From Thermodesulfovibrio sp. (GTDB lineage: Bacteria; Nitrospirota; Thermodesulfovibrionia; Thermodesulfovibrionales; UBA6898): 64,000 nucleotides of DNA. The position numbers and the translations under genes were made by a program. The first letter of the stretch is position 1; each line of letters begins with the position of its first letter. Below, one piece after another: positions 35,301 to 43,838 of this stretch. The notes below the pieces were generated by a model, which was given only the letters and a program-made list of their open reading frames with translations, did no database searches and was not told the DNA's origin. The stretch is from assembly GCA_013824615.1 (NCBI GenBank), contig PNOC01000005.1, positions 31,580 through 95,579 on the forward strand, in the 5' to 3' direction.

Positions 35301-36221
35301 ATGGAGAAAACAGATATGCAAAGAAACAAGATAGGAATTGATAGAGATCTCTGCAATGGCTGCGGGTTATGTACCACTGTCTGTCCAACAGGAACCATCT
35401 CACTCAGTGACGGGAAGGCAGAGGTATCGGGAGGTGATTGTATATCCTGCGGACACTGTGCAGCAGTATGCCCTCAGGAGGCGATACGCGTCACGGTAAT
35501 TGACGATGAGATGTCACAGTATAAGACGTTCATTGCGGAGAAACAGTGGCTTCCTCCAGGCAAACACGGCATCTCCGGGTTAGTGCAGCTGATGGCCTCA
35601 CGCCGCTCCTGCCGTTGCTTCACCGACAAGCCTGTAGATAGAAGCATACTCGAAGATCTCATGAAGATAGGTATCACGGCACCATCCGGAACCAACAGTC
35701 AGGCATGGACTTTCACCATTCTGCCATCGAGGAAGGCGGTGACATCATTTGCTGGACAGATTGCGACCTATTTCGGGAAGTTAAACACTACGGCAGAGAA
35801 AACCATGCTCCGGTTGTTCCTCAAATTGATAGGCAAAGGAGAGCTCGACGACTATTACCACAGTTATTACCGAAAGATTAAGGCAGCGCTTGAAGAATGG
35901 CATGGGGCAGGCAAAGACCGCCTTTTTCACAACAGCACCGCAGCCATTATTGTCGGTTCTAAGCCGGGGGCAAGCTGTCCTGCCGAAGACGCCCTGTTGG
36001 CAGCACAGAATATCCTGCTGGCAGCCCACAGCATGGGGCTGGGCTCCTGCCTCATCGGATATGCCGTAGCCGCCATGAAAAAAGACCCCTCAATTCAGCA
36101 AGCCATCGGAATTTCATCAGAAGAAGAAATTCATGCAGTTATTGCTCTCGGGTATTCCGACGAAGCATATCAGCGGATAGCAGGACGCAGGAAAGTGATC
36201 CCAAAATATTGGGAAGGTTAA
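35301..36221 (+). CDS. Ferredoxin-domain nitroreductase family protein
   Basis: 306 residues. Two [4Fe-4S] motifs open it: CNGCGLCTTVCP (about 18-29) and CISCGHCAAVCP (about 47-58). A nitroreductase domain follows (about 90-306) with SRRSCRCFTDKPVD, PSGTNSQAWTFTIL and GLGSCLIGYA, the FMN-binding pattern. Such fusions pass electrons from the clusters to FMN; the acceptor is not known. The start could be ATG 35301 or ATG 35316, the second having GGAGAA seven bases before it. Single gene, opposite in strand to the tRNA. Confidence 0.88.
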   Translation: MEKTDMQRNKIGIDRDLCNGCGLCTTVCPTGTISLSDGKAEVSGGDCISCGHCAAVCPQEAIRVTVIDDEMSQYKTFIAEKQWLPPGKHGISGLVQLMASRRSCRCFTDKPVDRSILEDLMKIGITAPSGTNSQAWTFTILPSRKAVTSFAGQIATYFGKLNTTAEKTMLRLFLKLIGKGELDDYYHSYYRKIKAALEEWHGAGKDRLFHNSTAAIIVGSKPGASCPAEDALLAAQNILLAAHSMGLGSCLIGYAVAAMKKDPSIQQAIGISSEEEIHAVIALGYSDEAYQRIAGRRKVIPKYWEG

Positions 36222-36234
36222 GACACTGAATTCT

Positions 36235-36420
36235 TCAATAGTCTCCCGAGGCACCACCGCCGCTGATTCCTCCCCCTCCCCCGCTGCTACTGCTGCTGCC
36301 ACCGCTCCAGCTGAATAAGTGCCGAACCTGCCTGGCGTGACGTTTATCGGGATCGTTGCAGCATTGCTCTTCGGACAGCACGTTCTCTGGACTTTCGGCT
36401 GCTTTCGAGCTAAAGTTAAT
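36235..36420 (-). pseudogene. Remnant of a Gly/Ser-tailed membrane protein C-terminus
   Basis: On the minus strand an open frame without a start codon ends in SWSGGSSSSSGGGGG then ISGGGASGDY and TGA (36237-36235). Such glycine/serine tails end TPM-domain (YgcG-like) and DUF2207 membrane proteins. Upstream in this frame (LSEEQCCNDPDKRHARQV) no known domain is seen and a stop (TAA) closes it near 36424. Probably a decayed gene end; a chance frame in repetitive DNA is possible. It accounts for most of the 227-base gap before the cytochrome gene. Confidence 0.3.
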
Positions 36421-36448
36421 TTATATATCAACAAAAGGAGGCTATACC

Positions 36449-36772
36449 ATGAAAAAAAGCATCATATTTTTATCCGTATGTGTACTGTTGATGATGTCTG
36501 CAGCAGCCAGGGCCGGAGAATCCCAGAAAATATCCGGTGAGAATGCATTTAAGGAACACTGTGCAGCCTGCCACCCTGACGGTGGGAATATTGTCAACCC
36601 GCAGAAGACACTGCATAAAAAAGATCGCGAAGCCAACAAAGTAAAGACTGCTGCTGATATCATCGGCAAGATGCGAAACCCCGGTCCGGGGATGAGCCAG
36701 TTCGACAAAAAAACAGTCTCTGACGAAGAAGCCGGGGCAATTGCCAATTACATATTAAAAACGTTCAAGTAG
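36449..36772 (+). CDS. Small monohaem cytochrome c
   Basis: 107 residues from ATG 36449 (AAAAGGAGG ten bases upstream); an upstream in-frame extension is not part of the gene. Signal peptide MKKSIIFLSVCVLLMMSAAA with cleavage after ARA. The haem site is CAACH (38-42); the likely axial methionine is M82 in NPGPGMSQF. Helix-ending EEAGAIANYILKTF is typical of class I c6/c553-like cytochromes. A periplasmic electron carrier; possibly a partner of the multiheme protein 1.7 kb away, but no direct link. Confidence 0.9.
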   Translation: MKKSIIFLSVCVLLMMSAAARAGESQKISGENAFKEHCAACHPDGGNIVNPQKTLHKKDREANKVKTAADIIGKMRNPGPGMSQFDKKTVSDEEAGAIANYILKTFK

Positions 36773-36821
36773 GAAAAAACAGCGTGGCGGACTGGCAGGC
36801 GGAATAACAACTGAAAACCCG

Positions 36822-38192
36822 TCAGGCCGCCACGGCATGCTGCCACCCCCTTTTGTAGAACCGTAGCGCCATGATAGACCCCTGAACAACCATGGATACC
36901 ACCATGGCAACCCAGACGCCAAGTGCCCCGTATCCCAGGATTACCGCAAGGGCATAGGCCAGCGGCAGCCTGATAACCCACATGGAAATAATAATGGCCC
37001 ACATCGTCCCCCTGGTGTCCCCTGCGCCCTGGAGACCTCCTCCGAGAATTGCGCTCATCGCCATGAAGGGTTCGGCCAGCATGTTTAACCTCAGGTAGCG
37101 GGCTGTTTCTTTCATCACTGCATGGTCGGCAGTGAGCGTTCCTGCCAGCATATCGGCAAAAACAAAAACAACCGCAGACATAATACTGACCAGAAGCATC
37201 CCTGCCCCGGTTATTCTCCACCCAACAGAAGCTGCCTGTTCTTTGGTTCCCGCACCCAGATTCTGACCTACCAGCACGGCAGCAGCCATGTTGAGCGCAA
37301 AGGCCGGCAGATAAATAATTGCCTCGACCCTGAGGCCGTTTGTCAAAGAAGCCATGGAGACGATGCTTGTCTCACCCAGTCTCCCGAGAATATTATAAAG
37401 CACGATAGTTCCAGCCCCCCATGCTATCTGGAGTATGGCAGCAGGCCAGGCAATACTGAATATTTTCCGGATTACCTGCAACGACAGCGTCCACCCGCAC
37501 GTATAAATACTCCTCCAACTGCTCCGACCCAGAAGAAAAAGACTGATGATCAGGCCGGCAGTAACCGACAGACTGGTCGCAATGGCAATGCCCTGATACC
37601 CGAACGCCCGAAAAGGCCAGACACCAAAGACCAGCATGAAGTCACCGACGATGTTTATCGCGCTGACGATAAACATGGTGAACAGCGGATTTCTGACTTC
37701 ACCGCTTGCCCTGAATATGGCGTTGGAAATAATCAGTACATAATTCGGTCCAAGCGACAAACCGAATATCAGCAGAAATCTTGCGGCAGTGTCCTGGATT
37801 GATAAAGGGAAGCCTGCTATTGCGACGATTTCCTTATGCAGTACCAGGGTCACCAGGCTCAGGGCTGCCCCGACAACTATGCTGAAAAGCAGAGATTGCC
37901 TGGCTGTTCCAACAGCGTTTTGCATATTGCCGGCCCCGACGTCCCTGGCTATCAGCGCCAGAGTCCCGGTGGCAATGGCATTTGCAACAATGATGATGAA
38001 GAAATATATCTGGGTTACAAAACCCACTGCGGCCTGGATCTCGGGTCCCAGCAAGCCCGCGACGTATACATCGGCCAGGCCCACAAAAAAATTGAATACC
38101 ATGATACCGAGCATGGGCCACGACATCTGCCAGATGCGGGTCCAGGAATTTCCGAGGGTGAATGTGTCTGTGCCTTGTTTATGCATGTTCAT
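36822..38192 (-). CDS. MATE family efflux transporter
   Basis: 456 residues with about 12 membrane helices in two related halves. Typical MATE features: WPMLGIMVFNFFVGLADVYV at the N-terminus, GPEIQAAVGFVTQIYFFI, and the second-half GIPILQIAWG-like region (WPAAILQIAWGAG) and LVGQNLGAG. These are Na+- or H+-coupled exporters of cationic compounds. The substrate cannot be read from sequence. The ribosome site before ATG 38192 is weak; ATG 38186 is close. It follows the pyrophosphatase gene on the same strand by 36 bases. Confidence 0.9.
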   Translation of the reverse strand: MNMHKQGTDTFTLGNSWTRIWQMSWPMLGIMVFNFFVGLADVYVAGLLGPEIQAAVGFVTQIYFFIIIVANAIATGTLALIARDVGAGNMQNAVGTARQSLLFSIVVGAALSLVTLVLHKEIVAIAGFPLSIQDTAARFLLIFGLSLGPNYVLIISNAIFRASGEVRNPLFTMFIVSAINIVGDFMLVFGVWPFRAFGYQGIAIATSLSVTAGLIISLFLLGRSSWRSIYTCGWTLSLQVIRKIFSIAWPAAILQIAWGAGTIVLYNILGRLGETSIVSMASLTNGLRVEAIIYLPAFALNMAAAVLVGQNLGAGTKEQAASVGWRITGAGMLLVSIMSAVVFVFADMLAGTLTADHAVMKETARYLRLNMLAEPFMAMSAILGGGLQGAGDTRGTMWAIIISMWVIRLPLAYALAVILGYGALGVWVAMVVSMVVQGSIMALRFYKRGWQHAVAA

Positions 38193-38227
38193 CGATAAAG
38201 CCTGCCAAATACGCAGGCAGGCACAGC

Positions 38228-39889
38228 CTAACCCGTCCTGCTCATACTCAAGGCCTGGCCGAGGCCTGGGATAAAGTCCTTCTTGCGAGACATAACGCGC
38301 GGCAGGATGCAGGTGCCGTCTTCGACCTTCACGTCAAAGGCCTTCTCGACCATCCAGGTCTCTCCCTTGACCAGCACCCGTTCGTGGGACGAACTGATCG
38401 GGTTTGTCACCAGAAGAACCGTCAGGTCATAGCTGCCTGAAACCCTCAGGCGGTCAAGCTCTTCCAGCAGGTCCTGTTCGCGCAGATCGATGTCCTTGCA
38501 GTCCAGGACCATCATCTGGCTCACCCCTAGTTTCTTGCCGCTGATCTGGAACTCCTTGAAATCCGCTGCTATTAATTCCCCCGCAGTCTTGCCCTGAATA
38601 TTAATGCTCGCCTGGAGCAGCTCCTTGCCATATTCTTTTATGGATACCCCGGCGATCGCCGCGAGTTTTTCTGCGATCTCACAGTCTCTTGGGGTTGTCG
38701 TTGAGAGGGTGAGTATCAGCGTATCAGACAGGATCCCGGAGAGGAGCAGCCCTGCAATCTCAGCCGGGACATTGACCTGGTACAGAAACATCACCCCTGC
38801 AACAACCGTGCAGGTACTGCCGACAGGGTCATTATAGACAAAGATCGGGGCAACGGTCGATATGTCGCCCACCCGGTGGTGGTCGATAATCTCAATGATC
38901 TCGGCCTCCTCAATATTGTCAACTGCCTGGGAGACTTCATTGTGGTCCACGAGTATTGCACGTTTTCTGACCGGGTTCAGCAGGTCTGTCCTGGTGATAA
39001 AGCCGATCAGCCGGTTATCACTGTCCACCACCACCGCAGAGCGGTATTCGGACTCAACCACCTTTTTTCTCAGGCTGTTAATCGGGGTGTAAATGCCGAC
39101 AGTCGGATTTTTCTGCTGCATGATCGATTCCACCGGCACCGACAGGGTCATAAGCTGCACCGTCGAGAACGTATGATGGGGCGATGAGATAAGGAGGGTC
39201 CCGTTTTTTTCGGCCTCGATGATGACATCATGGGTTATCTGGGTGTTGTTCACCACGATAAGCGCAGCGCAGCCTGCCCTGATAAGCTCAAGCTGGATAT
39301 CATGCTGGTCGCCGATGATCACGACATCTCCGGGTCTGACCCTGTTCAGAATCGTGCCCTTCTGCATTGAGGCAATGTGGATCCTGCCGCTGAGGAATTC
39401 AAGACGCCGGGGATTGCTGACTACGCGGCCCTCAAGCGTCCGCACCAGGATATTCAGGTCAATGGGAGCCTTGGAAAGATCTGTAAACCCAACACTGTCC
39501 ATATAATGCATGGCAACGTCCTTGAGTCCGACCATTCCCGCAAGCCGGTCATTTTCATCGACCACCGGCAGCGAGCGCACATTCTTTTCTTTCATCAGGT
39601 TCATGAGTACCTGCACAGAGTCCCGCGCCTTCGCAGATATCGGCCGCTTCAGGTCAAGGTCGCTGACGGTCGGTGCCAGGCTTTCGATCTCCTGCGGGAC
39701 CGGGACATGAAACCTCTTCAGGACAAAACTGGTCTCTTCGTTGATCTTGCCGGCCCGTGCAGGGGTAAAGAGAAACCGGCGGTCGGTAACATTCTTGAAA
39801 TGGGCATAGCCAATGGCCGAGCAGACAGAATCCGTGTCCGGGTTTTTGTGCCCGATAACATAAACAATCCTGGTGTTTTCAGTATTCAT
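38228..39889 (-). CDS. ppaC: CBS-DRTGG regulated family II Mn-dependent inorganic pyrophosphatase
   Basis: 553 residues. DHH domain pieces at the N-terminus (VIGHKNPDTDSVCSAIGY, about 11-28) and after the insert (IIDHHRVGD), then the DHHA2 part at the C-terminus. The insert holds a first CBS domain (about 75-130), a DRTGG domain (about 150-245, including VIIGDQHDIQLELI) and a second CBS domain (about 250-310). Enzymes of this layout hydrolyse pyrophosphate and are switched by adenine nucleotides bound to the CBS domains. An 11-codon ORF with a strong ribosome site ends on its ATG (TGA overlaps ATG), so translation is probably coupled. Confidence 0.92.
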   Translation of the reverse strand: MNTENTRIVYVIGHKNPDTDSVCSAIGYAHFKNVTDRRFLFTPARAGKINEETSFVLKRFHVPVPQEIESLAPTVSDLDLKRPISAKARDSVQVLMNLMKEKNVRSLPVVDENDRLAGMVGLKDVAMHYMDSVGFTDLSKAPIDLNILVRTLEGRVVSNPRRLEFLSGRIHIASMQKGTILNRVRPGDVVIIGDQHDIQLELIRAGCAALIVVNNTQITHDVIIEAEKNGTLLISSPHHTFSTVQLMTLSVPVESIMQQKNPTVGIYTPINSLRKKVVESEYRSAVVVDSDNRLIGFITRTDLLNPVRKRAILVDHNEVSQAVDNIEEAEIIEIIDHHRVGDISTVAPIFVYNDPVGSTCTVVAGVMFLYQVNVPAEIAGLLLSGILSDTLILTLSTTTPRDCEIAEKLAAIAGVSIKEYGKELLQASINIQGKTAGELIAADFKEFQISGKKLGVSQMMVLDCKDIDLREQDLLEELDRLRVSGSYDLTVLLVTNPISSSHERVLVKGETWMVEKAFDVKVEDGTCILPRVMSRKKDFIPGLGQALSMSRTG

Positions 39890-39921
39890 ACGCTATCTGC
39901 CCCGCATCTTATTCCTTCCAT
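39886..39921 (-). CDS. 11-codon leader ORF coupled to ppaC
   Basis: ATG at 39921 behind AAGGAGGTATTTTC encodes MEGIRCGADSV and stops at TGA 39888-39886, which overlaps the ppaC ATG (39889-39887). ppaC itself lacks a good ribosome site, so ribosomes ending here may restart on ppaC. Whether the peptide matters is unknown. Confidence 0.5.
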   Translation of the reverse strand: MEGIRCGADSV

Positions 39922-39933
39922 GAAAATACCTCC

Positions 39934-41319
39934 TTATTTGCCGATACAGAATTCACTGAAAATTTTATCGAGAATCATCTCCGGCGTGATGACCCCGGTT
40001 ATAGAGCCTATATGATCAAGGGCGTCACGGAGTTCGAGGGCAAGGATCTCAAGCGGCTGCCCACAGCGCAGGATCTCCCCTCCGCGGCCGAGCGCGGCGA
40101 TTGCCTGGTCGATCGCCTGTTTCTGCCTGAGGTTCGTAACAACAACCCCTTCCCGCTCCTCGTTCCAGTTGCGGAGATTCGTCTTGACAATAAGAGCTTT
40201 CAGGATATCAAGGCCCTCGCCGGTAAGGGTCGATATCCGCACCAGCGGCATGTGCGGCGGCAGCAGTTCCTCAAAGCATATTTTTTCATCAAGGTCGGAC
40301 TTGTTGACTACGATGATGGCCCTTCTGCTGACAATTTTCGCGATCAGGTCATGGTCCTCTGCATTCAGGGGCATACTTCCGTCAAAAACAGCCAGGATGC
40401 AGTCGGCGTCTTCAAGTGCCCGGAGGCTCCTTCTGATCCCTTCCTGCTCAACAGTCCCGGCAGAGCTCCGTATGCCTGCGGTATCCATGATCCTGACCGG
40501 CAGTCCGCTGATATTCAGGCATTCCTCGATCAGGTCGCGGGTGGTCCCCGGTATGTCTGTTACGATAGCCCGGTCCTGCTGCAGCAGGGCATTGAGCAGC
40601 GAAGACTTGCCGACATTAGGCCTGCCGACGATAGCGGTGGCAAGCCCGTCTCTGAAAAACCGCGCCTCGTCAAAGGTCCTGGAGAGCTGGCCCAGTTCCT
40701 GCCGGATATCTTCCAGGCCTTGCCCCATCTCCTCCCAGGCCCCTGCCCCGAGGTCATCCTCAGGAAAATCGATATGGGCTTCGGCAAGGGCGCAGAGGTC
40801 AATTAATGCCAGTCTCAGGGCCTCGAGCCTCTCTGCCAGCCTTCCTCTGAGCTGGTCGAGCGCAATACGCCGGCTCTCGTCGGTTTTTGCAGCAATCAGG
40901 TCCATAACCGCCTCGGCCTGCGTCAGGCTGATCCTGCCGTTCAGGAAAGCGCGCTTCGTGAATTCACCCGGTTCAGCCAGCCGGGCCCCCTGGGCAAGAA
41001 CTATTTCAAGAATGCGCCTGATGGACATCATGCCGCCGTGGCCATTAATCTCTACAACATCATCTCTTGTGTAGGAATGAGGTCCGCGCATTACCGAAAC
41101 AAGCACCTCATCAACAAGGGAGCCGTCAGCAGGATCACGCAGATCACCGTATATGATTGAGTGGGTGGCAGCTGCAGTGATAGTGCGCCCAGCCTTACAG
41201 GAAAAAAAAAGGCGGTCGGCAAGACTAAGGGCTTCCGGCCCGCTGATGCGCACAATGCCGATGCCCCCCTGCCCGACAGGGGTTGCAACGGCAGCTATGG
41301 TATCGTCAAGAAAACTCAT
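39934..41319 (-). CDS. mnmE: tRNA uridine-5-carboxymethylaminomethyl modification GTPase
   Basis: 461 residues. N-terminal formyl-THF-binding domain (DTIAAVATPVGQGGIGIVRI), helical domain, an inserted G domain (GRPNVGKSSLLNALL, about 225-240; DIPGTTRD; DTAGIR; NKSD) and the C-terminal cysteine motif FCIGK. With MnmG it modifies U34 of tRNAs reading split codon boxes. All family features are present. Placed between the pyrophosphatase and yidC, the usual neighbour. Confidence 0.97.
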   Translation of the reverse strand: MSFLDDTIAAVATPVGQGGIGIVRISGPEALSLADRLFFSCKAGRTITAAATHSIIYGDLRDPADGSLVDEVLVSVMRGPHSYTRDDVVEINGHGGMMSIRRILEIVLAQGARLAEPGEFTKRAFLNGRISLTQAEAVMDLIAAKTDESRRIALDQLRGRLAERLEALRLALIDLCALAEAHIDFPEDDLGAGAWEEMGQGLEDIRQELGQLSRTFDEARFFRDGLATAIVGRPNVGKSSLLNALLQQDRAIVTDIPGTTRDLIEECLNISGLPVRIMDTAGIRSSAGTVEQEGIRRSLRALEDADCILAVFDGSMPLNAEDHDLIAKIVSRRAIIVVNKSDLDEKICFEELLPPHMPLVRISTLTGEGLDILKALIVKTNLRNWNEEREGVVVTNLRQKQAIDQAIAALGRGGEILRCGQPLEILALELRDALDHIGSITGVITPEMILDKIFSEFCIGK

Positions 41320-41399
41320 GGGATTCAGTGTTTATTGAGTGTTTATTCAGGACTTATATTAACAGGCCGGAGTAAATAAGGGGGGAAAACAACAGCAGT

Positions 41400-42977
41400 T
41401 CAGGTCTGCTGACTGGCCAGCTTCCGGTTCATCTGGAACTGCTGTACGATCCCGAAGATGTTGTTCACCAGCCAGTAGAGGACCAGGCCGGAGGCAAAAT
41501 TCAGGAACATAAACGTAAAAATCACCGGCATGAACATCATCATCTTTGCCTGCTTGGGATCCATGGTCGAGGGGGTCATCTTCTGCTGGATGACCATCGT
41601 AATGCCCATAACGATCGGCAGCGGACCGAGAGCAAAGCCGCCGATAAGCGGGATCATCGCCGGAATATGCCCGAAAAGCGTATCCGGGGCCGAAAGGTCC
41701 TTTATCCAGAGCATGAATGGTGCATTGCGCAGTTCAATCGAAACCAGGAGTACTTTGTAGAGAGCAAAAAAGACCGGTATCTGCAGGAGCATCGGCAGGC
41801 AGCCCCCAACCGGGTTTACCTTATGTTTTTTATAGAGCTCTGACATCTCGACCTGCATACGTTTTGGGTCGTTCTTGAATTTTTCCCGGACTTCGTTCAT
41901 CTTCGGCTGAATATCCTGCATTTTCTTCATCGAGACCTGCCCTTTATTTATGAGCGGAATAAAGGGGACCCTCACGACAATAGTCAGCAGGATAATCGCC
42001 CAGCCATAGTTTCCGACAAAGCCGTAGAATAACTTCAAAACCCAGAAAAGAGGCCTGGCAATAATCGAGAAGAATCCATAATCAATCACATGCTCCAGGC
42101 CAAGGTTAAGGGCAGCCAAACTGTCGTGTTCTTTCGGACCTGCATAGAGGCGGAAGGTATTTTGTCCCGGCTTTCCCTTGAAGGCAATGACCGGGACTTC
42201 GTTTTGAAGCCAGACACGGGCTTCCTCCATAGGGGAGACCGGGGCAAGGGCAGCAAAGAAATACTTGTCCTCCTGCGCGATCCACCGGAGATTCTCTTTG
42301 AATACTTTCGGCTCTTTCAGGTCCCCCGACTTAAGCTCCTTCAGGTCAGTACCGGTCAGCAGCGCGGGCCCCACATGCACCGTGTCATCCTTCTCCACCA
42401 TGCCGAAATCAGAGCCAATCGCAATCCAGTATTCGGGCATGCCCGTTACCTCATCTGTCAGCTCGACATCATATGACCCGTCATGAAATGAATAAATCCG
42501 CCGCACGGTGACAGAGTCCTTTGCATATTCAAAAACAAGTTTGCCGGTTTTATTGTCAGGCCCAAGCTTCAGATCTTTTGAAGAGGAAGAAAAATTGGCC
42601 CGGGACAGCTCGAAGCTCATATTCGCGCCAATACCAACAGCAGAAACTGCCCCCGGCTTATTAAGAACGACGACATCCCTGTTGTTTTTATCCTTATATT
42701 TTTTCAACTCCCAGTGCTTGATGGTCCCGCCCTTCGTTGAAAATACGGCAGCAAAGAGATCGTTTTCGACCCGGATTTCCCTTTCTTCCGCAGAAGGGGT
42801 AATCACGACAGCAGCAGCCGTGACGGGGGCAGGCATCGCCTCCGGCGCAGGTTTCTTTTCCGCAGCCTTTTCTACAGCAGGCGGAGGAGTCTGAGCAGGT
42901 TGGGGAGCAAAGAAAAACTGGTACCCGATAAGGACCAGAGCTGATAGCAGAATTGCAATGAGGGCTTGTCTGTCCAT
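41400..42977 (-). CDS. yidC: Membrane protein insertase YidC
   Basis: 525 residues: N-terminal helix (MDRQALIAILLSALVLIGYQ), a proline/alanine linker, a large periplasmic beta domain (about 65-330) typical of Gram-negative YidC, and the conserved membrane core (GWAIILLTIVVRVPFIPLIN, KHKVNPVGGCLPMLLQIPVF, FASGLVLYWLVNNIFGIVQQ). It inserts proteins such as F0 subunit c into the inner membrane and assists SecYEG. Part of the rpmH-rnpA-yidD-yidC cluster, directly upstream of mnmE. Confidence 0.97.
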   Translation of the reverse strand: MDRQALIAILLSALVLIGYQFFFAPQPAQTPPPAVEKAAEKKPAPEAMPAPVTAAAVVITPSAEEREIRVENDLFAAVFSTKGGTIKHWELKKYKDKNNRDVVVLNKPGAVSAVGIGANMSFELSRANFSSSSKDLKLGPDNKTGKLVFEYAKDSVTVRRIYSFHDGSYDVELTDEVTGMPEYWIAIGSDFGMVEKDDTVHVGPALLTGTDLKELKSGDLKEPKVFKENLRWIAQEDKYFFAALAPVSPMEEARVWLQNEVPVIAFKGKPGQNTFRLYAGPKEHDSLAALNLGLEHVIDYGFFSIIARPLFWVLKLFYGFVGNYGWAIILLTIVVRVPFIPLINKGQVSMKKMQDIQPKMNEVREKFKNDPKRMQVEMSELYKKHKVNPVGGCLPMLLQIPVFFALYKVLLVSIELRNAPFMLWIKDLSAPDTLFGHIPAMIPLIGGFALGPLPIVMGITMVIQQKMTPSTMDPKQAKMMMFMPVIFTFMFLNFASGLVLYWLVNNIFGIVQQFQMNRKLASQQT

Positions 42978-42980
42978 AAC

Positions 42981-43190
42981 TTACCTTACCGGATCAAACC
43001 CGCCGGGATGCCAGGGATGACAGCGCAGGATGCGCCTGGTCGCCAGATACATTCCTTTGAGCGCGCCATACTGTGTGATGGCATCCATTGCGTATTGAGA
43101 ACAGGACGGGACAAACCTGCAGCTTCCGGGCAGGATCGGTGTAATGAAAAACTTATATAGTTTTATGATCGATACCAGAATTATTTTCAT
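42981..43190 (-). CDS. yidD: Membrane protein insertion efficiency factor YidD
   Basis: 69 residues from ATG 43190 (MKIILVSIIKLYKFFITP). Motifs CRFVPSCSQYAMDAI, GALKGMYLATRRILRCHPW and GGFDPV are the YidD/haemolytic alpha-like signature. It is thought to help YidC. It overlaps the 3' end of rnpA by 38 bases and lies 3 bases before yidC, the normal order. A longer frame upstream of 43190 runs within rnpA and is not used. Confidence 0.93.
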   Translation of the reverse strand: MKIILVSIIKLYKFFITPILPGSCRFVPSCSQYAMDAITQYGALKGMYLATRRILRCHPWHPGGFDPVR

Positions 43191-43497
43191 ATGCACGTTT
43201 GGAAAAGAACCTGAGCACAGCGCTGTCGAGGTCAGCAAAAACAGCATCAGCCGCTGCTGTCCTGGCGACAAACACCAGGTCATGGCATAGAGAGCCAGCC
43301 GGCAGCCGCTTTTTCAAAGCCTCCCGCAAACGTCGTTTTATCCTGTTTCTGATAACGGCGTTGCCGACTTTTCTGCCCACAGCCAATCCGAGCCTGCAGG
43401 TAGAGAGTCCGTTTGGTTTTGCGTATATAACCAGATACTTCGAAGGAAATTTGAGTCCAAAATCAAAGACGTTTTTGAAATCCCCCTTTTTTCGCAG
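43153..43497 (-). CDS. rnpA: Ribonuclease P protein component, start codon unclear
   Basis: The RnpA-like frame reads LRKKGDFKNVFDFGLKFPS, then KYLVIYAKPNGLSTCRLGLA and VGRKVGNAVIRNRIKRRLRE, the RnpA core with RNA-binding RNR motif. Beginning at TTG 43386 would lose the first 37 conserved residues. There is no ATG, GTG or TTG upstream; the coordinates use CTG 43497 (114 aa, normal length). The open frame goes on into rpmH until a TGA, so a non-standard or overlapping start is also possible. RnpA binds the RNase P RNA for tRNA 5' maturation. It overlaps yidD downstream. Confidence 0.8.
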   Translation of the reverse strand: MRKKGDFKNVFDFGLKFPSKYLVIYAKPNGLSTCRLGLAVGRKVGNAVIRNRIKRRLREALKKRLPAGSLCHDLVFVARTAAADAVFADLDSAVLRFFSKRAYENNSGIDHKTI

Positions 43498-43520
43498 GGG
43501 ATGGTAGACCTTGGGCTGCG

Positions 43521-43664
43521 TTACGATACGCCCAGTCTTTTCCGTCCTTTTTTCCTTCTCCGCCTGATTACATTGCGCCCACCAGGAGTGCTCATCCGCT
43601 CAAGAAAGCCGTGAGTCCTCTTCTTCTTAATGTTATGTGGCCGAAATGTTGTATATGTTCCCAT
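43521..43664 (-). CDS. rpmH: 50S ribosomal protein L34
   Basis: 47 residues from ATG 43664 ([20 protein letters not shown]). The block [20 protein letters not shown] and the final [11 protein letters not shown] are the L34 signature; the first residues differ from the common MKRTFQP. A longer frame beginning at 43787 adds an unrelated N-terminus and would run through the promoter, so it is rejected. First gene of the rpmH-rnpA-yidD-yidC run. No dnaA precedes it in this window. Confidence 0.97.
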   Translation of the reverse strand: MGTYTTFRPHNIKKKRTHGFLERMSTPGGRNVIRRRRKKGRKRLGVS

Positions 43665-43682
43665 AGTTTTGTCCGAAGGGAA

Positions 43683-43712
43683 AGTATAAACATTCACCCT
43701 GAAGAATGTCAA
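43683..43712 (-). promoter_or_regulatory. Strong sigma70-type promoter for rpmH
   Basis: On the minus strand TTGACA (43712-43707), 18 bases and TATACT (43688-43683), 19 bases before the rpmH ATG. Confidence 0.8.
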
Positions 43713-43838
43713 GCTATCCCCGAACTCTTTGCAACAAAACCTTTTGGGCTGAAACTGACCAGCATCTTTTTTTGACTCTTTGGGCAAAAAAAGTAATAAT
43801 ACCGGACACTAAATTATCGAGACAGGGGATTAGGATTT

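Noticed and set aside
43665..43838. Possible replication origin beside rpmH/rnpA
   Set aside because: No dnaA gene and no TTATCCACA-type boxes were seen in the gap.
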